DNA of 64,000 nt, from the NCBI GenBank assembly GCA_041394605.1, contig JAWKHX010000015.1, forward strand, positions 77,798 through 141,797, read 5' to 3'. The translations under genes and the position numbers were made by a program. This DNA comes from UBA668 sp041394605 (GTDB lineage: Bacteria > Actinomycetota > Acidimicrobiia > Acidimicrobiales > Ilumatobacteraceae). How positions within the stretch are numbered: position 1 is the stretch's first letter; the number at the start of each line of letters is the position of its first letter. The notes below the pieces were generated by a model. That model did not search any database. It saw nothing but the letters and a program-made list of their open reading frames with translations, and was not told where the DNA came from. Positions 43,238 to 51,566 of this stretch are shown one piece after another.

Positions 43238-44263
43238 ATGCTGCCCACCTCCACCCGCCTCGTCACCCTCCAGGGCCGCCCCGGCCCCGACGGCCCGGTC
43301 GCCTCGGACTTCGCCGTCGAGGAATGGCCGATCCCCGCCCTGCAGCCGGGCCAGGTGCTGCTGCGCAACATCGTGATGAGCGTGGACCCCTCCATGCGCG
43401 GTCGCCTGGAGACCTCGGAGAAGCAATACACGACGAACTTCGAGATCGGCCAGCCGCTGGACGGCTCGGCGATCGGCGTCGTGCTGGCGGGTGAGGGCTT
43501 CGCCCCTGGGACCGTGCTGCGACACCGGATGGGGTGGCGCGACCATGCGGTCATCGATGCCTCGACGGCCACCGTGGTGGACACCGACGCCGCGCCCGCC
43601 GGCTCCTGGCTGGGCGTGCTCGGGCAGACCGGGTTCACCGCATGGGTCGGCCTGCAGCGCACCGGCGAGATGAAGGCTGGCGACGTGGTGTTCATCAGCG
43701 CCGCGGCGGGGGCGGTGGGCAGCGCGGCCGGGCGCTTCGCCAAGCTGCTCGGGGCGTCCCGTGTGGTGGGCAGCGCCGGCGGGGCGGAGAAGGTGCGGAT
43801 GCTCGTGGAGGAGCTCGGCTACGACGACGCGTTCGACTACCGGGCCGAGCGGGCGGCCGAGGGCCTGGCCCGTGTGGCACCCGACGGCATCGACGTCTAC
43901 TTCGACAACGTCGGCGGCGAGCAGCTGGTCGCGGCCATCAACGCGATGCACATCGGCGGCCATGTGGCGCTGTGCGGGATGATCTCCCAGTTCGACTCGT
44001 CGTCGCGCAGCTACGACATCAACCGGCTGATCGAGGCGGTGCTGCGGCGGATCACCCTGCGCGGCTTCATCGTCCGCGACCACGAGGACATGCGACCGGA
44101 GTTCGAGCGCACCGTCGCCGGCTGGCTGCGCAGCGGCGAGGTCGTCAACCGGCAGACGGTCACCGACGGCATCGACCATGCCGTCGAGGCGTTCCTCGGG
44201 ATGCTGAAGGGTGGCAACGTCGGCAAGGCGCTGGTGCGGCTGGACACGGAGTGGGAGGTCTGA
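43238..44263 (+). CDS. NADP-dependent MDR oxidoreductase, prostaglandin-reductase-like (341 aa)
   Basis: A zinc-free medium-chain reductase of the leukotriene B4/prostaglandin reductase type. Typical segments are MSVDPSMRGRL near residue 47, the nucleotide motif SAAAGAVGSAAGRFAKLLGA, FDYRAE, and YFDNVGGEQL with GGHVALCGMI. Such enzymes reduce the C=C bond of enones with NADPH. It lies between a kinase and an SDR. Its stop is 2 bp before the SDR start. Confidence 0.92.
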   Translation: MLPTSTRLVTLQGRPGPDGPVASDFAVEEWPIPALQPGQVLLRNIVMSVDPSMRGRLETSEKQYTTNFEIGQPLDGSAIGVVLAGEGFAPGTVLRHRMGWRDHAVIDASTATVVDTDAAPAGSWLGVLGQTGFTAWVGLQRTGEMKAGDVVFISAAAGAVGSAAGRFAKLLGASRVVGSAGGAEKVRMLVEELGYDDAFDYRAERAAEGLARVAPDGIDVYFDNVGGEQLVAAINAMHIGGHVALCGMISQFDSSSRSYDINRLIEAVLRRITLRGFIVRDHEDMRPEFERTVAGWLRSGEVVNRQTVTDGIDHAVEAFLGMLKGGNVGKALVRLDTEWEV

Positions 44264-44265
44264 CG

Positions 44266-45045
44266 ATGGGCGCGGCTGGCGTGCAGCGGGCGGCGATCGT
44301 CACCGGTGGGGCCTCCGGCATCGGCCGCTCCACCGTGGAAATGCTGGTGGAGCGCGGCTACGGCGTGGTGGCCGTCGACCTGACGACGGACAACTTCGGC
44401 TGGGTGCCGGAGGGTGCGCCCGTCATGCCGATGGCGGGCGACGTCACCGACGAGGGCGTCAACGCGGCGATGGTCGCAGCCTGTGTGGAGCGGTTCGGGC
44501 GGTTGGATGTCAGCGTGCTGAATGCCGGCATCCCCGGGTCGGGTCCGCTGGAGACGCTGGACATGGCCGTGCTGGACCGCTGCTACCAGTTGAACGTACG
44601 GGCCGTGGCGCTCGGCATCCGCGCCGCGATCGCCCCGATGCGGTCGGGTGGGGGCGGGTCGATCGTGGTGACGGCGTCCACCGCGGGGCTGGGTGGCGAG
44701 AAGGGCCGCTGGCCGTACAACACCACCAAGGCGGCCGTGCTGAACCTGGTGCGGTCGGCGTCGATCGACCTGGCGCTGGACCGCATCAGGGTCAACGCCA
44801 TCTGCCCCGGCCCGGTGCGGAGCGGGATGACGGACAAGCACCTCGGCACCGACGTGGGCGAGGGGCTGCGGCGGATGATCCCGATGCAGCGCTGGGGCGA
44901 CCCGGACGAGGTGGCCGCGGCCATCGTCTTCCTCGCCTCTCCCGAGGCCAGCTTCATCACCGGCGTGGCCCTGCCGGTGGACGGCGGGGTCAGCGCCGGC
45001 AACGGCCACTCCCTGCCGCCGCAAGGCGAGGGCGTGCGCGGCTGA
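44266..45045 (+). CDS. Short-chain dehydrogenase/reductase (259 aa)
   Basis: A classical SDR: VTGGASGIGRS, NAGIPGSG, catalytic Ser in TASTAGLGG and Tyr/Lys in YNTTKAAVLN, then PGPVRSGM and LPVDGGVSAG. The C-terminus has a 12-residue extension (NGHSLPPQGEGVRG). It is the last gene of the kinase-MDR-SDR operon. A fold-back sequence lies downstream. Confidence 0.92.
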   Translation: MGAAGVQRAAIVTGGASGIGRSTVEMLVERGYGVVAVDLTTDNFGWVPEGAPVMPMAGDVTDEGVNAAMVAACVERFGRLDVSVLNAGIPGSGPLETLDMAVLDRCYQLNVRAVALGIRAAIAPMRSGGGGSIVVTASTAGLGGEKGRWPYNTTKAAVLNLVRSASIDLALDRIRVNAICPGPVRSGMTDKHLGTDVGEGLRRMIPMQRWGDPDEVAAAIVFLASPEASFITGVALPVDGGVSAGNGHSLPPQGEGVRG

Positions 45046-45100
45046 CGGTCGGCCGCTCAGCGGCGGCCCGTCGACGCCCCGGTCCGGGCCTTCACCAGCG

Positions 45101-45220
45101 CCCCGTTTCACTTCATTCCGATTTCGATTCGGTCTCGGACCTCCGACCCCCTGCTCGAGCCCCGGCGACGACCTGGCCGACCGAGGCGATGGAATCGAAA
45201 ACGAACTGACGTGAACGGGG
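45101..45220. repeat. Imperfect 30-bp terminal inverted repeats flanking 61 bp
   Basis: Bases 45101-45130 match the reverse complement of 45192-45220 at about 25 of 29 positions with one gap; both begin CCCCG and share TTTCGATTC at the inner end. The gap between convergent genes (45046-45276) holds nothing else recognisable. It could be a MITE-like remnant or a long bidirectional terminator hairpin. Confidence 0.6.
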
Positions 45221-45276
45221 CCAACCTGTGCACCTGCGGCGCGGCCGGCCGTCCAGTGCCTCGACCGCCGGCGCGG

Positions 45277-46239
45277 CTACCCGGCGAGGACGGCCTTGTA
45301 GAGCATCTGCAGGGCGGACAGGTGGATCGCCGTACCGATGGCCAGCAGGTTCGGCGCCGTCTCCACCCGCTCGGCGTACAAGCGCGTCGCCGTCTGGTCG
45401 ATGGCCACACCCATCAGGTGCTTCACGGCCCGCCAGTAGCGCAGGCGCTCCGGGTCGATCTCCACCCCGACCACCTCGCGGATGCGGGCGATCCACTCCT
45501 CCGGCGACCGCACGCGGCGGCCGCGCATGTAGATGAGGTACGCCCAGTCGTCGTACTCGTCGCCGAGGTGGGTGAACTCCCAGTCCACCACCGCCGTGAT
45601 GGTCGAACCGACGTACATGTAGTTGCCCGGGCCGGGGTCGGCGTGGACGATGCACAGCCGGTCGCTGTCCGGCGCGTGGCGGCGCAGGTAGGCGATGGCT
45701 TCCTCCACCAGCGGCGACGGCTCGCCCATCAGCCCGCTGCGGTACGTGCGGTCCCACCGGTCCACCTGGTCCAGCGCCGGCCCCTTGGGCAGCGGCGGCT
45801 TCGGCAGCGACCCGAGCCCGATCGAATCAGGGTCGTACTGGTGCAGCTGGTGCAGCAGGCGGACGTAGTCGTCCAGCGTCGAGAGGTCCTCCTTCGAGAT
45901 CCCCTCGACGAACGCCATCACGAAGAACGGCTGGCCGACGACCGAGCCCGTCGGCTCGTAGGCCAGGATCTCCGCCACCGGGTAGCCGGCACGGAACAGC
46001 GCCTGCATCACCGGCACCTCCAGCGTGGAGTCGCTGCCCAGCAGGCCGCTCTGCTCCACCCGGGCCACCAGCGTCTGCGGCACCCCGCCCACCACTGCGT
46101 CCAGCAGGTACATCGCCCGCGACTGCCCCATCGCCACCCGCCGCTGGGCGTTCACCAGCACCGGCTGGTTCATCGCCTCCGAGAGATAGGCGGCGAAGCG
46201 TTCCGGCGTGGGCGCCAGGGCCACTGCGACGTCGCTCAC
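45277..46239 (-). CDS. APH-family phosphotransferase, LvaA-like (320 aa)
   Basis: A paralogue of 29378-30319. The catalytic loop is HADPGPGNYM and the metal-binding part is VVDWEFTHLGDEYDDWA. Shared N-lobe features are LVARVEQSGLLG and GQPFFVMAFVEG. It overlaps its small helical partner by 4 bp. The operon, from 48342 down, is lipocalin-like protein, SnoaL protein, small helical protein, kinase. A role in phosphorylating a hydroxylated or acyl-CoA intermediate is inferred. Confidence 0.88.
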   Translation of the reverse strand: MSDVAVALAPTPERFAAYLSEAMNQPVLVNAQRRVAMGQSRAMYLLDAVVGGVPQTLVARVEQSGLLGSDSTLEVPVMQALFRAGYPVAEILAYEPTGSVVGQPFFVMAFVEGISKEDLSTLDDYVRLLHQLHQYDPDSIGLGSLPKPPLPKGPALDQVDRWDRTYRSGLMGEPSPLVEEAIAYLRRHAPDSDRLCIVHADPGPGNYMYVGSTITAVVDWEFTHLGDEYDDWAYLIYMRGRRVRSPEEWIARIREVVGVEIDPERLRYWRAVKHLMGVAIDQTATRLYAERVETAPNLLAIGTAIHLSALQMLYKAVLAG

Positions 46240-46652
46240 TTCTGGTCCGTCCCGCGCATCGCCACGTGCAACGCCGTCAGCAGCGGCTCCGACGCCGCGG
46301 CCTCACGGTCCATCTGGGCGGCCAGCACCGGGTGCAGCACGGCCCGCACTGCCTCTGCCTCGGGCCCGTCGTGCTCCCGCGACCACACCAGCGCGGCCGA
46401 GGCCCGCTCGAACGGCGAGCCCTCGCCCTGCACCTCGGCGGCCACACCCCGCAGGGCAACCTCCAACTCCGCCCGGTACTCGGCGGCGCGGTCCTCCTTC
46501 AACAGGCCGATCGCGTAGTCCAGCGCCCCGGCGATGACGCGCGCGCAGTTGCGCGGCCACTCGTCGGTCAGGTCGGGCAGCACCACGTCGCGCAGCACCT
46601 GCGCCGAGTTGGCCAGGATCGTCTCCACCTCGGGCAGCACGGGCAGCGTCAT
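46236..46652 (-). CDS. Small helical partner protein, LvaB/DUF6285-like (138 aa)
   Basis: An all-helical protein (VETILANSAQVLRDVVLPDL, then TDEWPRNCARVIAGALDYAI). It shares the VLRDVVLP-LTD-W pattern with the protein at 30312 (TVRDVLLPALTDDWARAAAV). It overlaps the kinase by 4 bp, as expected for an obligate pair. There is no recognised catalytic motif. A C-terminal VRAVLHPV segment also matches the paralogue (VRAVLRPI). Confidence 0.65.
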   Translation of the reverse strand: MTLPVLPEVETILANSAQVLRDVVLPDLTDEWPRNCARVIAGALDYAIGLLKEDRAAEYRAELEVALRGVAAEVQGEGSPFERASAALVWSREHDGPEAEAVRAVLHPVLAAQMDREAAASEPLLTALHVAMRGTDQK

Positions 46653-46656
46653 CGCC

Positions 46657-47139
46657 CTAGGCCTCCGGCACCCAGAAGCCGCTGACCCCGCCGCGGCGGG
46701 CCTTGCCCAGCGCCTGGCGGGCGGCGAAGTGGGCCTCCCAGTCGTCGCACTTGCCCTGCCGGCCGTGCCAGAAGTCCACTTCCAGCGACACCAGCCCGTC
46801 GCGGAAGTACAACAGGCTGTTGCCCTCGCCCATGTCCCACCGCCCGGCGTGCTCGCCCTCGACGATCTTCACGTAGACGAACCACTGCACCACGATGCTG
46901 TCGCCGTCCACCCCGACGAAGACGTCCTCCACCGGCAGGCGCATCCGGCCCGCCACGTGCCGCCAGCGGTTGGCGATGGCCTCGTGGCCGGTGATGGCCT
47001 CCGGCCCGGTCTTCATGGCGATGTCGCGCATCTGCACGTCCTCGGTCATGTAGCGGGTGGGGCCGTAGGGGTCGTCGCCAGACCACCCGATGTTGAACAG
47101 GTCCCGCGCGCAGTCGATCTCTCGCTGGGTGATGGCCAT
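46657..47139 (-). CDS. SnoaL-like/NTF2-fold protein (160 aa)
   Basis: An NTF2-like protein: DCARDLFNIGWSGDDPYGPT, RYMTEDVQMRDIAMKTGPEA, VQWFVYVKIVEG and LLYFRDGLVSLEVDFWHGRQ. ATG 47139 has GAGGAGGAACGG upstream. It lies 24 bp after the lipocalin-like gene and 4 bp before the small helical protein, so it is in the same operon. It may isomerise or dehydrate the pathway intermediate. Confidence 0.86.
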   Translation of the reverse strand: MAITQREIDCARDLFNIGWSGDDPYGPTRYMTEDVQMRDIAMKTGPEAITGHEAIANRWRHVAGRMRLPVEDVFVGVDGDSIVVQWFVYVKIVEGEHAGRWDMGEGNSLLYFRDGLVSLEVDFWHGRQGKCDDWEAHFAARQALGKARRGGVSGFWVPEA

Positions 47140-47163
47140 CTGCCGTTCCTCCTCGTCCTCGGT

Positions 47164-48342
47164 CTATTCCTCGGTGACGCCCGGGTACGGGCCACCGACC
47201 ACGCCCTCGAACTCGCCCAGCCCCACCTCGGTGGGGTCGTCGAGGTTCTCGAACACGGCGATCTCCTCCGCCCACGCACCGTTCCGCTGCGGCACCACCT
47301 CACCCGCCAGGTCGCGCACCACCGTGGGGTGCGACACGTCCCACACGTCGTGCTCGACCGTCAACTCGCCGCGGTACACGCCCCGCCCGAGCCCGTCGTC
47401 GAACCCGTCCCAGTAGCCGCCGCCCTTCATGTACAACGGCCGGCTGACCGGGCGGATGGCGAACCGGTCGAACCCGCCGTCGGGCCGGCCGAGGCGCACC
47501 ACGGAGCGGGCGATCCGCCGCCGCCCCTCCACGAACTCGACGGACTCGACCTCCTTGGAGACGTACCCCCAGCCCTCTCGGCCCGAACCGTAGGGGTAGT
47601 CGACCCAGCTGTGGTCGTCGCTGATCCGCCCGTCCGCCGCGTGGTGGAAGCGGAAGAACACCGAGCGGGTTGGGAAGCGCACGAACGTGAAGTGGCGCAG
47701 CCCGAAGTGGCGGAGGGTCGCGCCCTGATGGGCGGACGCAGGGCCACCGGTGGGCGCGGCGAACCCGCGCTGGTTGCCGTTGCCCGTGTCGCCGATGCCC
47801 CACGAGTGGTCGCGGGCGCCGACCCACGAGGAGCCCACGTCGAAGCGGCGGCCGTGCACCGTGATGGTGCCGCTGACGTTGCCGACTTGGACGAAGTTGC
47901 TCCGGGCGCGCACCACCCGGCCGTCCTGGTACCGGCGGATGCCCGAGGTCTCGTCGAAGCACGGGCTGAAGCCGTCCCACCGCAGGTCGAACTCGATGCC
48001 CGACTCGTTGGGGGCGGCGCCGAGCTCCAGCACCCGCAGGCCCTCGACGATCCGCATCCACAGCGGCCCGCACGACAGGTCGTCGATGGCCGGGCGCATC
48101 CGCCGGCTGACCCGCAGGTTGTACTGGCGGCCGTCGTCCAGGGCGACGATGGCGTAGCCGTCCACCACATTGGTGTTCGGGTACCAGCGCAGGGCGGTGA
48201 TCAGATGGCAGGTGCCCGCCGGGTCGCCCACGCAGATCCACGAGCCGTCGCTCCAGCGCTCGCTGTCGCTGGCCACCATGTCGAACGTGTCCAGCGTCTG
48301 GTGACGCGGCCATTCGTCCAGTTGTGTGAGGTTGCGGGGCAT
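47164..48342 (-). CDS. Conserved protein, probably lipocalin/AttH-like fold (392 aa)
   Basis: A paralogue of the protein at 22378. Shared blocks are QYNLRVSRRMRP, ARDHSWGIG, KGGGYWDGFDDGLGRGVYRG and EHDVWDVSHPTVVRDL. It is probably beta-rich with no signal peptide. The reaction is unknown. Its SDR neighbour is divergent (48391), exactly as for the other copy, suggesting the lipocalin-like protein and an SDR act on the same compound. ATG 48342 gives MPRNLTQLDEW. Confidence 0.75.
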   Translation of the reverse strand: MPRNLTQLDEWPRHQTLDTFDMVASDSERWSDGSWICVGDPAGTCHLITALRWYPNTNVVDGYAIVALDDGRQYNLRVSRRMRPAIDDLSCGPLWMRIVEGLRVLELGAAPNESGIEFDLRWDGFSPCFDETSGIRRYQDGRVVRARSNFVQVGNVSGTITVHGRRFDVGSSWVGARDHSWGIGDTGNGNQRGFAAPTGGPASAHQGATLRHFGLRHFTFVRFPTRSVFFRFHHAADGRISDDHSWVDYPYGSGREGWGYVSKEVESVEFVEGRRRIARSVVRLGRPDGGFDRFAIRPVSRPLYMKGGGYWDGFDDGLGRGVYRGELTVEHDVWDVSHPTVVRDLAGEVVPQRNGAWAEEIAVFENLDDPTEVGLGEFEGVVGGPYPGVTEE

Positions 48343-48390
48343 CGGCAACGTCGCTTTCAGGAGACGATGCAAAGAAACTACTCTGTCGGC

Positions 48391-49191
48391 ATGGGTCTTC
48401 TGGAAAACAAGCGTGTCGTCATCCTCGGCGCATCGAGCGGCATCGGCTGGCGCATCGCCGAGCTGTTCGCCGAGCACGGCGCCCAGCAGGTGGTCGCCGC
48501 CCGCCGCATCGACAACCTGGAACGCCTGGCCCAGTCCACCGGCGCGCACGCCTGCCGATGCGACGTCGGCGAGCACGACGACGTGAAGGCCCTGGTGGAC
48601 TTCGCCGCCGAGACGATGGGCGGGATCGACATCGCCATCAACTCCGCCGGCCTCAACATGAAGTCGTACATCCGCGACATGACGCCGGAGATGCTGGAGA
48701 CCGTGACGAAGGTGGACTTCTGGGGTGCCTTCTGGTTCATGAAGCACTTCGGCGCGTACATCGCCGACCAGGGCACGGGCGGCTCGCTGGTCAACATCAC
48801 CTCCACCACGGCGATCCTCGTGCCGGTGAAGCACTCGGCCTACTCCGGCAGCAAGGCGGGCATCAACTTCGTCACCAAGATCGCCGCCCGCGAGTTCGGC
48901 GCCGACGGCGTGCGGGTGAACGCGCTCGCCCCGACGTTCGTGCCGACGGCGATGAACGACTTCGGCGGCCTGACGCCGGTGGACGACGCCCGTGTTGACA
49001 TGAGCGGCGAGACCCCGATCACCGAGGCCTACATCAACGAGTCGGCCCTGCGCCGCGTGACCACCGTGGACGACTGCGCCAACGTGGCCCTGTGGCTGGC
49101 CAGCGACCTCTCCAGCTCGATCACCGGCCAGGTGATCCCGGTGGACAACGGCAACCACCTGATGCGCCTGCCGGACAGCAAGCGCAACTAG
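48391..49191 (+). CDS. Short-chain dehydrogenase/reductase (266 aa)
   Basis: An SDR with ILGASSGIGWR, NSAGLN in place of NNAG, catalytic Ser in NITSTTAI and Tyr/Lys in YSGSKAGINF, then PTFVPTAM and VIPVDNGNHLM. The N-terminal ILGAS instead of VTGAS is unusual but keeps the glycine spacing. It is divergent from the lipocalin-like gene across 48 bp and convergent with a TetR gene. Confidence 0.91.
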   Translation: MGLLENKRVVILGASSGIGWRIAELFAEHGAQQVVAARRIDNLERLAQSTGAHACRCDVGEHDDVKALVDFAAETMGGIDIAINSAGLNMKSYIRDMTPEMLETVTKVDFWGAFWFMKHFGAYIADQGTGGSLVNITSTTAILVPVKHSAYSGSKAGINFVTKIAAREFGADGVRVNALAPTFVPTAMNDFGGLTPVDDARVDMSGETPITEAYINESALRRVTTVDDCANVALWLASDLSSSITGQVIPVDNGNHLMRLPDSKRN

Positions 49192-49207
49192 TCCGGCGGT
49201 CGGCGGC

Positions 49208-49765
49208 TCAGACCGGCTCGATGCCGGCCACCCGGTCGGCGAGGCGCTTCACCTCGTCCACGAAGCGGCGCGACCCCATGCCGCGGTAGGCGACGTCCTG
49301 GTTCAGGGCCGATGCCGCGGCGGTCTCCAGCACGGACACCAGCGCCACGCCGATGACCCCGACCTCCGCCGGCGACAGCTTGCCCCGTGCCGCCTTGGTG
49401 GCGTCGCCCAGCAGCGAAACCATCTCCAGCCGGGTCTCGCGGCGCAGCGCCTCCACCAACAGGTTCAGGCCCACCGAGCCCACGAAGTAGACGGAAGCCG
49501 CCGTGCGGTGCCGCTGCACCCACGTGAGCATGTGGGCCACCAGGTTGCGCACGCCCTCCTTGTCGCCCTTGGCGGGCAGATGGCCGCGCATCTCCGCCAG
49601 CATCTGCTCGGCGAACGCCTCCATCCCCTCCAGCAGGATCTGCTCCTTGCTGGCGAAGTGGTAGTAGACGGCCGCCGGCGTCATGTCCACCGCGCTGGCG
49701 ATGTCCAGCACGGTGACTTCCTCCACCGGGAAGGTGGCGAACAGCCCCATCGCCCCCTCGATCAC
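49208..49765 (-). CDS. TetR-family regulator (185 aa)
   Basis: A TetR regulator: helix-turn-helix VLDIASAVDMTPAAVYYHFA with SKEQILLEG, then a ligand-binding domain (LVAHMLTWVQRHRTAASVYF). The start is a GTG at 49765 (MIEGAMGLFATF). In-frame residues upstream (RPAHRPSRRNS) resemble those of the TetR at 9624 (QPAHRPSRRDD), so the true N-terminus may start further upstream, but no ATG/GTG/TTG exists there before a stop. It follows the Rieske gene at 49850 and probably regulates that operon. Confidence 0.9.
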   Translation of the reverse strand: MIEGAMGLFATFPVEEVTVLDIASAVDMTPAAVYYHFASKEQILLEGMEAFAEQMLAEMRGHLPAKGDKEGVRNLVAHMLTWVQRHRTAASVYFVGSVGLNLLVEALRRETRLEMVSLLGDATKAARGKLSPAEVGVIGVALVSVLETAAASALNQDVAYRGMGSRRFVDEVKRLADRVAGIEPV

Positions 49766-49849
49766 CGAGTTGCGGCGCGAAGGGCGATGGGCAGGGCGTC
49801 GGGGGGCGGCAGCGGCAGCGTCGATGACCCGAGAGTACCGGGTCGGCCG

Positions 49850-51196
49850 CTACTCGGCGTCGATCCAGCGCATCAGCTCGGTCTGGATGCAGCGGATCTT
49901 GGTCTCCTGGTAGCGGGCGAAGACCACCTCGTCGATGGCACCGCTCTCCAGACCCTGCTGCACCTTTGGCAGGTTGTAGACGTCCTGGTTGAACACCCGG
50001 GTGAGGAGCCCGAGCTCGAACGCGTCGGTCCAGTCGTCGTCCACCCCGAGCATCTTCAGCGGGGCTGCCTTCGGCCGCTTGCCCTTGAACGGGTTGAGGA
50101 TCATGCACTCCATGATCGACAGGTTGTGGTGGTTGCCGTACGGACGGAAGCGGTAGACGATCCGGTTGTAGGAGCCCCAGGGGTGGAAGTTGGGGAACAG
50201 GGTGTAGACGATGCTGTCGCACAGCTCCGCGTCCGTGACCTTGTTGGCCTCGTCCACGCCGATGGTCTCGGCGAGCGCCGCCCGGCGGTGCTCCGCCAGC
50301 ACGGTGCGCGACTTCTGGCCCTCGGGCACATGGATCAGCTCGTCGATGTCCAGGGTGCGGTCGGTGAGCGCGTCGATCATCTCCTGCTCGGTGGGCTGCC
50401 AGCGGACGTGCGTGCTGGTGACGCCGTTGGGCGTCAGGCCGCGGGCGAAGTTGCCGAAGCAGTCGTACTGGGTGATGGTGTCGCCCATGCCGGCCAGCAG
50501 CTGCGGGTGCGTGGCCACCACGTGGTAACTCTCCATGAACGCTTCCTGCGCCAGCTTCCAGTTGCAGCGCAGGATCTTGCCCACGTGCACGGCCTTGTAG
50601 CGGTTGGCGAGGTCCCAGGTGGCGAAGTGCTCGTCGAGCTCGCCGATGTGGTCGGCCAGCGGGGCGCAGTTCGGGTCCAGGTTGACGAACACGAAGCCGT
50701 TCCAGGTGCCGACGTTGACGCTGGGCAGCGGCCATTCGTCCGGCACCTGCGGGAAGTCCCACTTGCAGGGCACATGCTTCAGGCTGCCGTCCAGGTTCCA
50801 GGCGATGCCGTGGAACGGGCAGCGGAACTCCTCCGCCCGGCCGGGGTACTCCTTCAGGGTGCGGCCGCGGTGGAGGCAGATGTTGCGGAACGCCTTGATG
50901 GTGTCGGGCGCGGAGCGCACCACGAGCACCTGGATGCCGGCGATCTCGTACGGGATGTGGTCGCCGACCTCGGGGATGTCCTCCTCCCGGCAGGCCATCT
51001 GCCAGACCTTCTTCCACACCTTCTCGACCTCGGCCTTGTGGAAGGCGGGGTCGGTGTAGCGGGTGACCGGCACGGTCATCGAACCGTCGCCCATCGGCGA
51101 CTGCTTGCGCAGCACCACGGGCACGGGGCGGGAGTCGTTGTCGAGCAGCTCCTGGTACAGAGCGCCCTGGGTGGTGGCGTCGAGCGTCTGGCTCAT
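49850..51196 (-). CDS. Rieske non-heme iron oxygenase, alpha-type (448 aa)
   Basis: A paralogue of 36776-38128. The Rieske centre is C107-x-H109 (CLHRG) and C126-x2-H129 (CPFHG). The iron site has H225 and H230 in ESYHVVATH. Shared blocks include VWKKVWQMACREEDIPEVGD and TLFPNFHPWGSYNRIVYRFR. The small DPQLCGW gene lies 32 bp upstream. ATG 51196 follows a strong AGAGGAACC. AGTAAGT is at 51233-51227, overlapping the small gene's stop. The TetR gene is downstream. Confidence 0.93.
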   Translation of the reverse strand: MSQTLDATTQGALYQELLDNDSRPVPVVLRKQSPMGDGSMTVPVTRYTDPAFHKAEVEKVWKKVWQMACREEDIPEVGDHIPYEIAGIQVLVVRSAPDTIKAFRNICLHRGRTLKEYPGRAEEFRCPFHGIAWNLDGSLKHVPCKWDFPQVPDEWPLPSVNVGTWNGFVFVNLDPNCAPLADHIGELDEHFATWDLANRYKAVHVGKILRCNWKLAQEAFMESYHVVATHPQLLAGMGDTITQYDCFGNFARGLTPNGVTSTHVRWQPTEQEMIDALTDRTLDIDELIHVPEGQKSRTVLAEHRRAALAETIGVDEANKVTDAELCDSIVYTLFPNFHPWGSYNRIVYRFRPYGNHHNLSIMECMILNPFKGKRPKAAPLKMLGVDDDWTDAFELGLLTRVFNQDVYNLPKVQQGLESGAIDEVVFARYQETKIRCIQTELMRWIDAE

Positions 51197-51228
51197 GGGT
51201 GGTTCCTCTTTCTCACTCGCTCGGCGAC

Positions 51229-51459
51229 TTACTCGACCGGTACCGGGAAGTCCTTGGGGTTGCCGGGAACACCCGCCGGCAGCTGCGGGCCGGCCAACCA
51301 GCCGCAGAGCTGCGGGTCGCAGTGGTGCAGGTCGCCGCTGACCCACCGGCCCTCGGCGTCGAACACGCCGCTGACGCCGTGCTTGTCCGTGATGTCGAGC
51401 AGGCCGTCCTCACGCACGTCGTACTTCGCCCCGCTCAACGGATGGATACGGGTCCTCAT
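51229..51459 (-). CDS. Small Rieske-associated protein with DPQLCGW motif (76 aa)
   Basis: A homologue of 36564-36779. It shows IHPLSGAKYDV, ITDKHGVSGVFDAEGRW and SGDLHHCDPQLCGWLAGPQL. Here it precedes the Rieske gene; in the other module it follows it. It is too short for a catalytic domain, and it has no CxxC iron-sulfur motif, signal peptide or membrane segment. It may be a specific partner subunit or assembly factor. Confidence 0.75.
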   Translation of the reverse strand: MRTRIHPLSGAKYDVREDGLLDITDKHGVSGVFDAEGRWVSGDLHHCDPQLCGWLAGPQLPAGVPGNPKDFPVPVE

Positions 51460-51566
51460 CTCAACCCCCTGTGTAGTTGTAGTCGGAATATAGAAACTGC
51501 CCCCGGAGGGAGCCAGGGACCTAAGTCCCTTCGCACGCGTGGGCGTCGACGTGGTGAACTCGCACC

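Noticed and set aside
49600..49765. Extending the TetR start upstream of 49765
   Set aside because: In-frame residues look TetR-like, but there is no ATG/GTG/TTG before the stop, so I left the GTG and noted the issue.
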